Shown here piece by piece: positions 1 through 7,436 of a DNA stretch of 64,000 bases (position 1 is its first letter; every line of letters begins with the position of its first letter). The DNA lies in NCBI RefSeq assembly GCF_025195095.1, contig NZ_JANAVZ010000007.1, positions 62,001-126,000 of the forward strand. The letters run 5' to 3'. The DNA comes from Paracoccus maritimus. GTDB taxonomy: Bacteria > Pseudomonadota > Alphaproteobacteria > Rhodobacterales > Rhodobacteraceae. A program made the position numbers and the translations under genes. The notes below the pieces were generated by a model, which was not told the origin of the DNA, made no database searches, and saw nothing but the letters and a program-made list of their open reading frames with translations.

Positions 1-1
1 G

Positions 2-763
2 ATCAGCGATCCGACGGTTCATGAACAGATAGACCGCCTTGCCCGCCGCTATATCGATGCGGGCGGGTTCGGCATGGAGATCATGTCGATCATCGGCAAC
101 AGCGCCGAGGGGCTGGTGGAACGCCTGCCCGCATTCGTACGCGACCGCATGGACGGACTGACGCGGACCGCGCTCAGCCGCGCCTTCTCGGCGGCGGCAG
201 GCACACGTCGGATGGTCCGCGACAGGGGCGACTGGTTCAACCGCATGGCGTCCACCTTCAGCGGTGCGGCAGGTGGCGCGGGTGGTTTTGCCGGTGCGAT
301 GGTCGAACTGCCGTTCACGGTCACGCTGCTTCTGCGGTCGATGCTGGAAATCGCGGCGGAACACGGGCTGGATCCCGACAGCGACGAAGTCCGGATGGAA
401 TGCCTGCGCATTTTTGCAGCCGCTGGGCCGATGGAGGATGATGACAGCACGGACCTGGGTTTGCTGGCCGCACGGTTGTCGGTGACCGGCCAGACGGTTC
501 AGGGGCTGATCAGCCGGGTCGCGCCGCGGTTGTCGGTGTCGCTGGGTCAGAAACTTGCCGCGCAGGCAGCGCCTGTCTTCGGCGCGGTCGTCGGCGCGTC
601 GATCAACTATACCTTCGCCCGCTATTATCAGGAGCTGGCGCGCGTGCATTTCGGCATCATGCGCCTGTCGCACGAGACCGGGATCCCGCACGAGGCGCTG
701 GTCGAAAGGCTGCGACTGTCGATCGAACGGACACAGTCCCGGCGGGCGGTCCGTCGGGGGTGA
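2..763 (+). CDS. EcsC-family protein (5' end outside window)
   Basis: The frame is open to the left edge, so the start is missing and 253 residues are visible. The protein looks like the EcsC family: amphipathic helices, a Gly/Ala-rich stretch (GGAGGFAGAMVELPFTVTLL) around visible residues 90-110, and a second Ala-rich helix near residue 190 before 'YTFARYYQELARVHFGIMRL'. EcsC members are membrane-associated proteins of unclear function, named after a Bacillus gene next to an ABC transporter. No ABC genes adjoin it here. The gene is convergent with the helicase that follows. The family call is from pattern recognition only. Confidence 0.7.
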   Translation: MSDPTVHEQIDRLARRYIDAGGFGMEIMSIIGNSAEGLVERLPAFVRDRMDGLTRTALSRAFSAAAGTRRMVRDRGDWFNRMASTFSGAAGGAGGFAGAMVELPFTVTLLLRSMLEIAAEHGLDPDSDEVRMECLRIFAAAGPMEDDDSTDLGLLAARLSVTGQTVQGLISRVAPRLSVSLGQKLAAQAAPVFGAVVGASINYTFARYYQELARVHFGIMRLSHETGIPHEALVERLRLSIERTQSRRAVRRG

Positions 764-793
764 TCGATTTCGGTTGGCCGGGCAGGGAAGAAG

Positions 794-2341
794 TCAGTCG
801 TCCTGCAGTTGCAGAGACAGCGGGGCGGCAGGTATCGCAAGGTCTTCCGTCGACAGCCCCTGCGTCGGGCGCGCTAGACGGGGCCGGGTAACCCAGAGCA
901 GACGTTCCTGCGCGCGGGTGATCGCGACATAGGCGAGGCGTTTCCACAGGGCGATGCCGGCTTCGGTCCGGTTCGACCATGCGGCGGCGTTGATATCGGG
1001 GGCGAAAACCTGCACGTCGGGCCACTGGCTGCCCTGCGATTTGTGGATGGTCACCGCCGCACCGTGCAGAAAAGCCGCGCCCATGCGCGCCGCATAGGGG
1101 ATGAAGGGTTCATCCTGTTCGGGCATCTCGATCTTGACGATGCTGGCGGCCGAAAGGCGCGGATCCTCGGCGCCGATGACGTGCAGACGAGAAAAGCCCG
1201 GTTTGCGGCCCGGTCCAAGATAGACCACCTGCGCGCCCTTGATCAGGCCGCGCGCCTCGAGGTCGATGCGTTTCTTGCGGTATTTCAACGGCAGTTCCAG
1301 ACCGTCGCAGATCAGCGGCTCGCCCGGCAGCAGCGCGTCGCCGGGGGCTCCGAACGCGGCCCGAAAGGCATGGATCAGCCGGATCCGCGTCGCGTTGCGC
1401 CAGACCAGCACCGGGCTGCGCGCCATCAGGTCGGATTCGACCCGTTCCGCCCAGATCACGCGGTCGTCGCGGGACGCGGCCTCGCGAACCATGCGTTCGA
1501 ACTCATCAAACGTCAGCCGGTCGTCGGCCAGCGCATGTGCCAGATCAAGGATCGGGCTGTCATCGGCCTGCCGATGGATGCGATCAAGGATCAGCCGCTG
1601 GCTGTCGGCCAGCTTGTCGAAGACCATCTCGCCCGATTGTCCGACAGGGGCAAGCTGGGCCGGATCGCCGAACAGGACCAGCACCGGAAAGATCTCGCGC
1701 AGATCGTCGAACTGGCGTTCGTCCAGCATCGAGGCCTCGTCGATCAGGCCGATATCCAGCCCGTCCTCGCGCCGTTTCCAGCCCTTGATGAAGTCCGATC
1801 CACGCAGCCCCGCAGCCGCCAGCGCGCCAGGAACCGAGGCGTGAATGTCATAGAACGCCTTGGCGCGGTCCAGCGCCTCGTCGGTCAGCCCCTCGATCGT
1901 GGGGCGCGTGCCCTCGCCGTTCAGCCATTCCGCGATGCGTTCGTATTCGGGGTCATAGACCGGCGTGTAGAGGATTCGGTGGATGGTTGTGGCAGGCACC
2001 CCGCGGGTGCGCAGCACGAACGCCGCCTTGTTGGTAGGTGCTAGGATCGCGACCGTGCGGCGGTCCTTGCGACGACGCCCCTCGTAGTCGGCGCTGATCA
2101 GGTCGACGCCGGCCTCGCGCAGCGCGCGGGTGATTTCCGACAGAAGCAACGTCTTGCCCGATCCGGCCTTGCCGATCACGGCCATCACGCGCCCCTTGCC
2201 GGGCTTGGGCGGGCTGATCTCTTCCGCCACCAGATCGACGCCGGCGTTCTGAAATGTCTCGGCCAGCGCATCCCATGCGTCGGCCTGGTCCGGCGACAGG
2301 GCGGGGCGGTTTGCTGCGGGGGCTTGGGGCTGACCGGTCAT
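794..2341 (-). CDS. ATP-dependent DNA helicase, RecD/UvrD_C_2 type
   Basis: A 515-residue superfamily 1 helicase. Walker A is GKAGSGKT near residue 57, and Walker B is 'GLIDEASML' near 200, followed by 'FGDPAQLAPVG' (motif III). The C-terminal UvrD_C_2 region carries 'TIHKSQGSQWPDVQVF' and 'RLAYVAITRAQERLLWV' (motifs V and VI). These are RecD-like stand-alone helicases, common in Rhodobacterales and often annotated 'AAA family ATPase' or 'ATP-dependent RecD-like helicase'. The protein lacks the N-terminal region of RecD2 and is not next to recB or recC, so a role in RecBCD is not implied. The likely role is DNA unwinding in repair or replication. Confidence 0.9.
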   Translation of the reverse strand: MTGQPQAPAANRPALSPDQADAWDALAETFQNAGVDLVAEEISPPKPGKGRVMAVIGKAGSGKTLLLSEITRALREAGVDLISADYEGRRRKDRRTVAILAPTNKAAFVLRTRGVPATTIHRILYTPVYDPEYERIAEWLNGEGTRPTIEGLTDEALDRAKAFYDIHASVPGALAAAGLRGSDFIKGWKRREDGLDIGLIDEASMLDERQFDDLREIFPVLVLFGDPAQLAPVGQSGEMVFDKLADSQRLILDRIHRQADDSPILDLAHALADDRLTFDEFERMVREAASRDDRVIWAERVESDLMARSPVLVWRNATRIRLIHAFRAAFGAPGDALLPGEPLICDGLELPLKYRKKRIDLEARGLIKGAQVVYLGPGRKPGFSRLHVIGAEDPRLSAASIVKIEMPEQDEPFIPYAARMGAAFLHGAAVTIHKSQGSQWPDVQVFAPDINAAAWSNRTEAGIALWKRLAYVAITRAQERLLWVTRPRLARPTQGLSTEDLAIPAAPLSLQLQDD

Positions 2342-2431
2342 GGCCCAGCCTTAGCCCGGCGCGCAGGGAAAGCGAAGGGGGATGCAACTCTTGCCGGTTT
2401 CCTGCGTGAATGGGAACATGGAGGACGTCCG

Positions 2432-2638
2432 ATGATAGAGTTGTTCTTCGTCACCTGCCTGCTGTCCGAGCCCGAGTCCTGTCAGGACCACAGCCTGCTG
2501 TTCGAGGAACAGAACGGGCTGTTCACCTGCATGCTGCTGGGCCAGAACGAGTTGGCACGGTGGGTCGAGACGCATCCGCGAGAGAGGGTGCGCGAATGGA
2601 AATGCCGACGGGCGGGCGAGGCAGGCCGCAAGACCTGA
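2432..2638 (+). CDS. Small conserved hypothetical protein (68 aa)
   Basis: The start at 2432 gives MIELFFVTCLLSEP..., with 'GGAGGACG' a few bases upstream as ribosome binding site. Short acidic proteins with a hydrophobic start (ELFFVTCL), paired cysteines (here C9, C17 and C33) and an 'ELARWVETHP' motif near the C-terminus are a recurrent small family in Rhodobacterales, as far as I recall. The function is not known. It is divergent from the helicase gene and precedes the ccr terminator on the opposite strand. The N-terminal residues do not look like a full signal peptide. The start was chosen by the SD sequence and by where the family similarity begins. Confidence 0.75.
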   Translation: MIELFFVTCLLSEPESCQDHSLLFEEQNGLFTCMLLGQNELARWVETHPRERVREWKCRRAGEAGRKT

Positions 2639-2660
2639 GAGAGCCTGTCTGCAAAGCGAA

Positions 2661-2689
2661 GGGCACCGCGCGGCGAACCGGCGGTGCCC
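2661..2689 (-). terminator. Hairpin terminator, probably the original ccr terminator
   Basis: A 9-bp perfect stem (GGGCACCGC / GCGGTGCCC) with a further internal CGG-CGAA-CCG mini-stem. It lies just past the left copy of the duplicated ccr 3' end, on the side where ccr transcription would finish. The following T-run on the minus strand is weak (TTCGCTTTGC). Its position suggests that ccr originally ended at the left copy and that the stretch between the two copies was added later. Confidence 0.5.
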
Positions 2690-2719
2690 GATGAGTTGCG
2701 TCTTTCAGCTGGTCAGCGA

Positions 2720-2806
2720 CGACCGGCTTCCAGTGCGTCTTCGAAGGTGCGCAGACCGGTGGTCGGGGCCTGAACCAGCACCGACATATTGCCGGGCTTG
2801 TGCTGG
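2720..2806 (-). repeat. 87-bp direct repeat, left copy: duplicated ccr 3' end
   Basis: The sequence is base-for-base identical to 4153-4239, which is the coding 3' end of ccr. Read on the minus strand this copy encodes the last residues of Ccr and ends ...EAGRR-stop, where the present intact gene ends ...EAGRI-stop. The two copies lie 1433 bp apart in direct orientation and bracket the gene at 2823-4055. There are no terminal inverted repeats of an insertion sequence and no recombinase in between. Confidence 0.95.
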
Positions 2807-2822
2807 GTTCTACCTTGGCCTC

Positions 2823-4055
2823 CTATTCAGAGCACACATAGACGGCTCCGCCGACGGCTACGACGGAGACCGCGGCTGCGGTGACCGTCACGGGCGCTGT
2901 CAAGATACCGATAGCTGTGGTGCCAATCGTTCCCAACGTTCCAGCGATATACCCTCCCGAGCCAGTCAGAATTGCTGCGCCGGAACTGTGAGCGACTACC
3001 GTCGTACCGGTTGCTGCCGTGGCTCCCACCGTGCCGCCAACCGCTCCGGTCGCGAAGCCGGTAATCGCTACAGCTGCTGTCTTGGCATCGTTCACACGCG
3101 AGCAAAAGGCTTTCGTAGGTTGCACGCAGACACCATACGCATTGGCTTCGCCCATCTGGAAGCCCTGATAAGTCTTCGCATCCTTTTCGTAGTCAAGGCA
3201 AAACAAGTCTCGTTGCGAAGGGGTCATGTCCGGAGTCAGGCTGGCAAGCATCACATAGCTTGGGCAATCACCGCTCCCACGCGGGCCGCGTAGCATCTCG
3301 CGCATCGTCGTGTGGTTGACATCGTAGTCCTCGTCGTAGGTGTATCTGATGCTGGTATTCCGCCCCCGATAGCTGAAGGCGCATTCTTTGACCTGCGTTT
3401 CATTGTTGTCTAGGTCGATTCCTGAAACGTCTGCAGAGAACCGATTGGCTCGCTCATAAGCTTTCCGGAAATTTCGCATCGATAGTTCGAATTCTTTCAC
3501 CGGCTTCACTGTGAAATTATCGCTCACATTGGCAATTTCGTCAGCTGTTTCGGGGTCTACATCATAGATTGCGACGACGACATACCGGGCGGACAAAAGC
3601 TGGTCGGTGCTATTTCGGTCCAACTCGGGGCCGCGGCTGCATACTAGCTCGGTCAACTGGCACCAGTATCCGTCGAAGGGGTCTCCGTCGATGCTGGTGA
3701 TCGCGGCGGAAAAACGGTGATAATGCGCCGAATTCGAGTAAGGGGAGATATCGACCAGTGCGACGGGAAGCACATCTACGTTGGCCCTCGCCGGCTTTCG
3801 GTAGTGCATGAACGGAAATATGGACAGATGTAACTCTAGGCCTTCTTCCATCGCGGTTAGCGTCGTCGACGCTTCGCAGATATCGTCATCGTCTTCACCG
3901 CGAAGACAGCTTGCGACCCATTCATCGAATTCTTCCAGAACATAATATTCACCGGGTCCGACAGCATTCCGAGTCATCGGGAAATTCGGTGCGGCGAATG
4001 AACCTTCGGTCGACAAGGCCAAGGCGAAAACCACTGTGAGGAGAATTGCCTTCAT
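2823..4055 (-). CDS. Secreted hypothetical protein with glycine/alanine-rich hydrophobic tail (insert gene)
   Basis: A 410-residue protein I do not recognise. The start at 4055 was chosen over an in-frame ATG 51 bases upstream because it opens directly with a signal peptide (MKAILLTVVFALALSTEGSFAA) and has GGAG at a good distance. The mature part is acidic, with scattered cysteines (CLRG, DDICEA, YWCQLTELVC, FCLDY, VCVQ, FCSR) that could form disulfides. From about residue 330 to the end it is a run of Gly, Ala, Thr and Val with small-residue spacing, able to form membrane helices or a glycine-zipper pore. Codon use is visibly less GC-rich than in the neighbours. It lies wholly between the two 87-bp repeats, so it was probably acquired by transfer. 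Confidence 0.8.
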   Translation of the reverse strand: MKAILLTVVFALALSTEGSFAAPNFPMTRNAVGPGEYYVLEEFDEWVASCLRGEDDDDICEASTTLTAMEEGLELHLSIFPFMHYRKPARANVDVLPVALVDISPYSNSAHYHRFSAAITSIDGDPFDGYWCQLTELVCSRGPELDRNSTDQLLSARYVVVAIYDVDPETADEIANVSDNFTVKPVKEFELSMRNFRKAYERANRFSADVSGIDLDNNETQVKECAFSYRGRNTSIRYTYDEDYDVNHTTMREMLRGPRGSGDCPSYVMLASLTPDMTPSQRDLFCLDYEKDAKTYQGFQMGEANAYGVCVQPTKAFCSRVNDAKTAAVAITGFATGAVGGTVGATAATGTTVVAHSSGAAILTGSGGYIAGTLGTIGTTAIGILTAPVTVTAAAVSVVAVGGAVYVCSE

Positions 4056-4145
4056 GCGAGTTACTCCAAAACATGCAGATGTCGCCGGTAGACACCCTCG
4101 GTCCACCGGCAGTCAAGCTTCTTACCCGAAAACCTGAAGGCTTCC

Positions 4146-5435
4146 TTAAATCCGACCGGCTTCCAGTGCGTCTTCGAAGGTGCGCAGACCGGTGGTCGGG
4201 GCCTGAACCAGCACCGACATATTGCCGGGCTTGTGCTGGTTCTTGTACATCTTCATGTGCGCCTGCGGGATTTCAGCCCACGGAAAGACCTCGGACATGC
4301 AGGGGTCCAGCCGGCGTTCCAGCATCAGCTTGTTCGCGGCGCTGGCCTGTTTCAGATGCGCGAAATGGCTGCCCTGCACGCGCTTCTGGTGCATCCACAG
4401 ATAGCGAACGTCGAAGGTGCAGTTAAAGCCGGTGGTGCCGGCGCAGATCACCACCATGCCGCCCTTCTTGCACACGAAAGTCGAAACCGGGAACGTCGCC
4501 TCGCCGGGATGTTCGAAGACGATATCGACATTGTTGCCCTTGCCGGTGATGTCCCAGATCGCCTTTCCGAACTTGCGCACCTCGTTGAACCACTCCTTGT
4601 ATTCGGGGGTGTTCACGGTGGGCAGTTGGCCCCAGCAGCTGAAGTCCTTGCGATTGATGACGCCCTTGGCGCCAAGTGACATGACGAAATCGCGCTTGTC
4701 TTCTTCGCTGATCACGCCGATCGCATTGCCGCCTGCGGCGTTGATCAACTGGATCGCGTAAGAGCCCAAGCCGCCCGATGCGCCCCAGACCAGCACGTTC
4801 ATGCCCGGCTTCAGCTCATGCGGTTCATGGCCGAACAGCATGCGATAGGCGGTGGCCAGCGTCAGCGTGTAGCAGGCCGATTCCTCCCATGTCAGATGCT
4901 TGGGGCGCGGCATCAGTTGCTGCGACTGCACGCGGGTGAACTGGGCAAAGCTGCCATCCGGCGTCTCGTATCCCCAGATGCGTTGCGTGGGCGAATACAT
5001 GGGATCGCCGCCGTTGCATTCCTCGTCGTCGCCATCGTCCTGATTGCAGTGGATCACGACCTCGTCGCCGACTTTCCAGCGCTTGACCTTGTCGCCCACC
5101 GCCCAGACGATCCCCGACGCGTCCGACCCGGCGATATGATAGGGCTGCTTGTGGACGTCGAACATGCTGACCGGCACACCAAGACCGGCCCAGATTCCAT
5201 TGTAGTTGACCCCCGCCGCCATCACCAGGACCAGCACTTCGTGGCTGTCGATGGCGGGCGTGTCCACGACCTCCAGCTGCATCGCCTGTTCGGGCTCTCC
5301 CTGCCGGTCGCGGCGGATTGCCCAGGCGTGCATCTGCCGTGGCACATGGCCAAGCGGAGGCATCTCGCCGATGTCATAAAGGTCCTTCTGGGGGGCTTCG
5401 TAGGGCGCAATCTGGGTCGGGGCATCAAGGGCCAT
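4146..5435 (-). CDS. ccr: Crotonyl-CoA carboxylase/reductase
   Basis: A 429-residue medium-chain dehydrogenase/reductase family enzyme that reductively carboxylates crotonyl-CoA to (2S)-ethylmalonyl-CoA with NADPH and CO2, the key step of the ethylmalonyl-CoA pathway for acetate/C2 assimilation. Visible features: N-terminal 'IGEMPPLGHVPRQMHAWAI', a GroES-like part with 'GSDASGIVWAVGDKVKRW', the nucleotide-binding loop 'VWGASGGLGSYAIQL', and 'EHPGEATFPVSTFVC'. The start at 5435 has AAGGAGAA five bases upstream; a longer frame upstream is non-conserved. The last 29 or so codons are shared with the repeat at 2720-2806, and the terminal codons (R-I-stop) differ from that copy (R-R-stop). An acs/actP acetate region about 48 kb away fits the same metabolism. 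Confidence 0.95.
   Translation of the reverse strand: MALDAPTQIAPYEAPQKDLYDIGEMPPLGHVPRQMHAWAIRRDRQGEPEQAMQLEVVDTPAIDSHEVLVLVMAAGVNYNGIWAGLGVPVSMFDVHKQPYHIAGSDASGIVWAVGDKVKRWKVGDEVVIHCNQDDGDDEECNGGDPMYSPTQRIWGYETPDGSFAQFTRVQSQQLMPRPKHLTWEESACYTLTLATAYRMLFGHEPHELKPGMNVLVWGASGGLGSYAIQLINAAGGNAIGVISEEDKRDFVMSLGAKGVINRKDFSCWGQLPTVNTPEYKEWFNEVRKFGKAIWDITGKGNNVDIVFEHPGEATFPVSTFVCKKGGMVVICAGTTGFNCTFDVRYLWMHQKRVQGSHFAHLKQASAANKLMLERRLDPCMSEVFPWAEIPQAHMKMYKNQHKPGNMSVLVQAPTTGLRTFEDALEAGRI
4153..4239 (-). repeat. 87-bp direct repeat, right copy (3' end of intact ccr)
   Basis: The partner of 2720-2806, identical over all 87 bases and lying inside the ccr coding region up to four bases before its final codons. 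Identity stops abruptly at both ends, which looks like a recombination scar and not divergence between ancient duplicates. Confidence 0.95.
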
Positions 5436-5508
5436 CGGGTTCTCCTTCGTCGTGCCGCGGCGCAGAATCGCCGGGCGTATTGCAGTTGGGTAACTTCGTC
5501 CGCGCAAC

Positions 5509-5522
5509 AATGCAACAGCATT
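5509..5522. promoter_or_regulatory. Perfect 14-bp inverted repeat upstream of ccr (candidate operator)
   Basis: AATGC-AACA-GCATT lies about 75 bases upstream of the ccr start, in a locally A/T-richer part of the ccr/ribH2 divergent region. Its position suits an operator for a regulator of C2 assimilation, but the binding protein cannot be named from sequence. The rest of 5436-5669 holds no convincing gene. Confidence 0.35.
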
Positions 5523-5669
5523 GAAGGCATTTTTGGTAATATTATGTCTGGGACGTGTGATCTGTGACGCAATTCTAGCCGCGTCGCAGAAGGTGCTCTG
5601 CTGCAGCGCAATATCTGCGGGTGGCGAAATCGGCATATTGGCGTGAAAAGACGCGCATGCTATCTGACG

Positions 5670-5794
5670 GGCGTTCTCAGGGCGGGGTGCAATTCCCCAC
5701 CGGCGGTGAAAGCCCGCGAGCGCCTTCGAAGGAAGGGTCAGCAGATCCGGTGAAATTCCGGAGCCGACGGTATAGTCCGGATGGAAGAGAACCG
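5670..5794 (+). promoter_or_regulatory. FMN riboswitch (RFN element)
   Basis: The conserved blocks of the RFN aptamer appear in order: GCGTTCTCAGGGCGGGGTGC, AATTCCCCACCGGCGGT, GAAAGCCCGCGAGCG, GGTCAGCAGATCCGGTG, AATTCCGGAGCCGACGG and TATAGTCCGGATGGAAGAGA. The aptamer sits 75 bases upstream of ribH2. In the family, FMN binding lowers expression of the riboflavin gene downstream, usually by masking the SD in Proteobacteria. The 5795-5868 stretch with CCCGATCCCGCGGGTCGG and the SD ACGGAGGG could provide that switch, but no fold was computed. Confidence 0.95.
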
Positions 5795-5868
5795 AGGCCG
5801 CCCCGATCCCGCGGGTCGGTCAAGGCTCGTGCTCTGGGACCTGACGCTGTTTAACGGAGGGTTCCGAA

Positions 5869-6348
5869 ATGATGACCAAGACCACCAATCCCCGCATCGC
5901 CTTCGTCAAGGCGCGTTGGCACGCCGATATCGTCGATCGCGCGCATGACGGCTTTACCGAAGAGGTCGCGCGGCTGATTCCGGGGGCCCGGATCGACGCC
6001 TTCGACGTGCCGGGCGCGTTCGAGATGCCGTTGCTGGCCAAGAAGCTTGCGCAGACCGGAAAATACGACGCCGTCGTCGCCGCAGCCTTCGTCGTCGATG
6101 GCGGCATCTATCGGCATGACTTCGTCGCAGGTGCGGTTGTCACCGGGTTGATGAATGTCGGGCTTGAGACGGGTGTTCCCTGCTTCTCGGTGTCTTTGAC
6201 CCCGCATAACTATCAGGAGGTTCAGGCCCTGACCGATTTCTATCGCGAGCATTTCGTCAAGAAGGGTGCCGAGGCCGCCGAGGCGGTTCGGCAGATCCTG
6301 GCACTGGACGCGCGGCTTGCGGCAGCGGACCGGTCGGCGGTCGCCTGA
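5869..6348 (+). CDS. ribH2: 6,7-dimethyl-8-ribityllumazine synthase, RibH2 type
   Basis: A 159-residue lumazine synthase that condenses the ribityl-aminouracil and dihydroxybutanone phosphate to lumazine, the penultimate step to riboflavin. The N-terminal 'IAFVKARWHADIVDRA', 'FDVPGAFEMPLLAKKL' and 'AAAFVVDGGIYRHDFVA' closely resemble the RibH2 enzymes of Brucella and rhizobia. Those form decamers and have 'GGIYRH' where RibH1 has the usual GxTxH segment. The SD ACGGAGGG is well placed. The gene is alone behind its own FMN riboswitch, so it is controlled by flavin level. A general ribH1 is presumably elsewhere. Its place next to a locus with an FAD-dependent dehydrogenase (eryB) is suggestive only. 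Confidence 0.93.
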   Translation: MMTKTTNPRIAFVKARWHADIVDRAHDGFTEEVARLIPGARIDAFDVPGAFEMPLLAKKLAQTGKYDAVVAAAFVVDGGIYRHDFVAGAVVTGLMNVGLETGVPCFSVSLTPHNYQEVQALTDFYREHFVKKGAEAAEAVRQILALDARLAAADRSAVA

Positions 6349-6366
6349 GTTTCAAACGGCTTGCAG

Positions 6367-6438
6367 GATGAGGGGGCGGGACGGGCAGGGGCCCGTCCCG
6401 GTCGCTGCCGCTGGGCCGGACGCGCGCTGCGCGCGCGG
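6367..6438. repeat. Intergenic palindromic repeat, copy A (bidirectional terminator-like)
   Basis: Two GC hairpins in series (GGGACGGG...CCCGTCCC, then GCGCGC-TGC-GCGCGC) joined by a conserved CGGTCGCTGCCGCTGGGCC linker. The same order, spacing and linker recur at 18570-18645. This copy separates the convergent ribH2 and deoR genes, so it may end transcription from both sides. Confidence 0.7.
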
Positions 6439-6464
6439 TCATGGCGAAAAGGCCAGGACGTTTC

Positions 6465-7334
6465 TCAGTCCGACGAGGCGGCGCGATCGGTCGGCGCCAC
6501 GACAATCCTGATGCCTTCACTGCGAAGCCTGTCGATCAGCAGGGGCGGTGTCAGGTCGTCAACGATCACCATGTCGAAATCGTCCAGCGGACCCATCGCG
6601 TGCAGCGCCCGGCGTTCGAATTTCGTGTGGTCGGCCAGAAGGATGCGTGTTCTGGCGCTGCCCCACATGGCGCGCTTGGTTTCGACCATCTCGGGCGACT
6701 GGTGGAACACCATCCCGTCGGTGATCGCCGACAGCGAGATGAAGGCCGTGTCCGCGCGCAGGTTGCGGATTTCCTGAGTGGTGACATGACCCATGAAGGC
6801 ATTGCACCAGTGATGGAACTGCCCGCCCAGACCCAGAAGGGTCAGATCGCGGATGCCCTTGAGGGCGTTCATCATCAGAAGCGAATTGGTGATGACCGTC
6901 AGCGGCACCTTGGCCCCCAGGTGCGGAACCATGCGCGAGACGGTGGTCGAGTCGTCCAGAAACACCGCCTGTCCGGGTTCGATCTGCTGCACCGCAAGCG
7001 CGGCAATGGCGGATTTCTCGGCGCCTTGACGTGCCTCGCGATAGGCGTCGCTTGATTCGATCAGGCTGGTCGGCGCCGCCGAGACGACGCCACGCGTCTT
7101 GCGCAACAGGCCCCGTGCGGCCAGTTCGTCCAGATCGCGATGGGCGGTCATCAGGCTGATACCGAAACGATCGACCAGATCCTCGATCCGCATCGTGCCT
7201 TCGGCGATCACCGTCTCGGCGATCAGCTGGCGGCGCGCGATCTGGCGTGCCTGCCGGCTGTCCGAAGGCAGGTCGTCGGCCACCAGGCGTTCGATCTGGT
7301 CGGCGGAAGGCAAGGGGGCTTTGGCATCGTTCAT
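6465..7334 (-). CDS. DeoR-family transcriptional regulator of the polyol transporter set
   Basis: 289 residues. The N-terminal DeoR helix-turn-helix is at about residues 45-95 ('RRQLIAETVIAEGTMRIED', 'GISLMTAHRDLDELAARG'). The C-terminal DeoRC sugar-phosphate sensor domain starts at 'IEPGQAVFLDDSTTVSRM', with 'LTVITNSLLMMNAL' and 'LADHTKFERRALH'. The start at 7334 was chosen for AAAGGATA upstream over an ATG 39 bases earlier. DeoR proteins usually repress sugar genes until a phosphorylated sugar binds. It is the last gene of the minus-strand set after the ABC transporter, with a 102-base gap, and is one of three regulators in the locus. Confidence 0.88.
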   Translation of the reverse strand: MNDAKAPLPSADQIERLVADDLPSDSRQARQIARRQLIAETVIAEGTMRIEDLVDRFGISLMTAHRDLDELAARGLLRKTRGVVSAAPTSLIESSDAYREARQGAEKSAIAALAVQQIEPGQAVFLDDSTTVSRMVPHLGAKVPLTVITNSLLMMNALKGIRDLTLLGLGGQFHHWCNAFMGHVTTQEIRNLRADTAFISLSAITDGMVFHQSPEMVETKRAMWGSARTRILLADHTKFERRALHAMGPLDDFDMVIVDDLTPPLLIDRLRSEGIRIVVAPTDRAASSD

Positions 7335-7436
7335 GGCGTATCCTTTGACCATCGCAATAACGGCGGATGCCACGAAAGGCGAGATCCGGCGTCACCGGAT
7401 GGTGAAGGGGCGCGGACTATCCGCGCCCCCGTCAGG

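Noticed and set aside
2720-4239. Insertion sequence or transposon
   Set aside because: No terminal inverted repeats, no transposase, and the 87-bp direct repeat is far longer than a target-site duplication.
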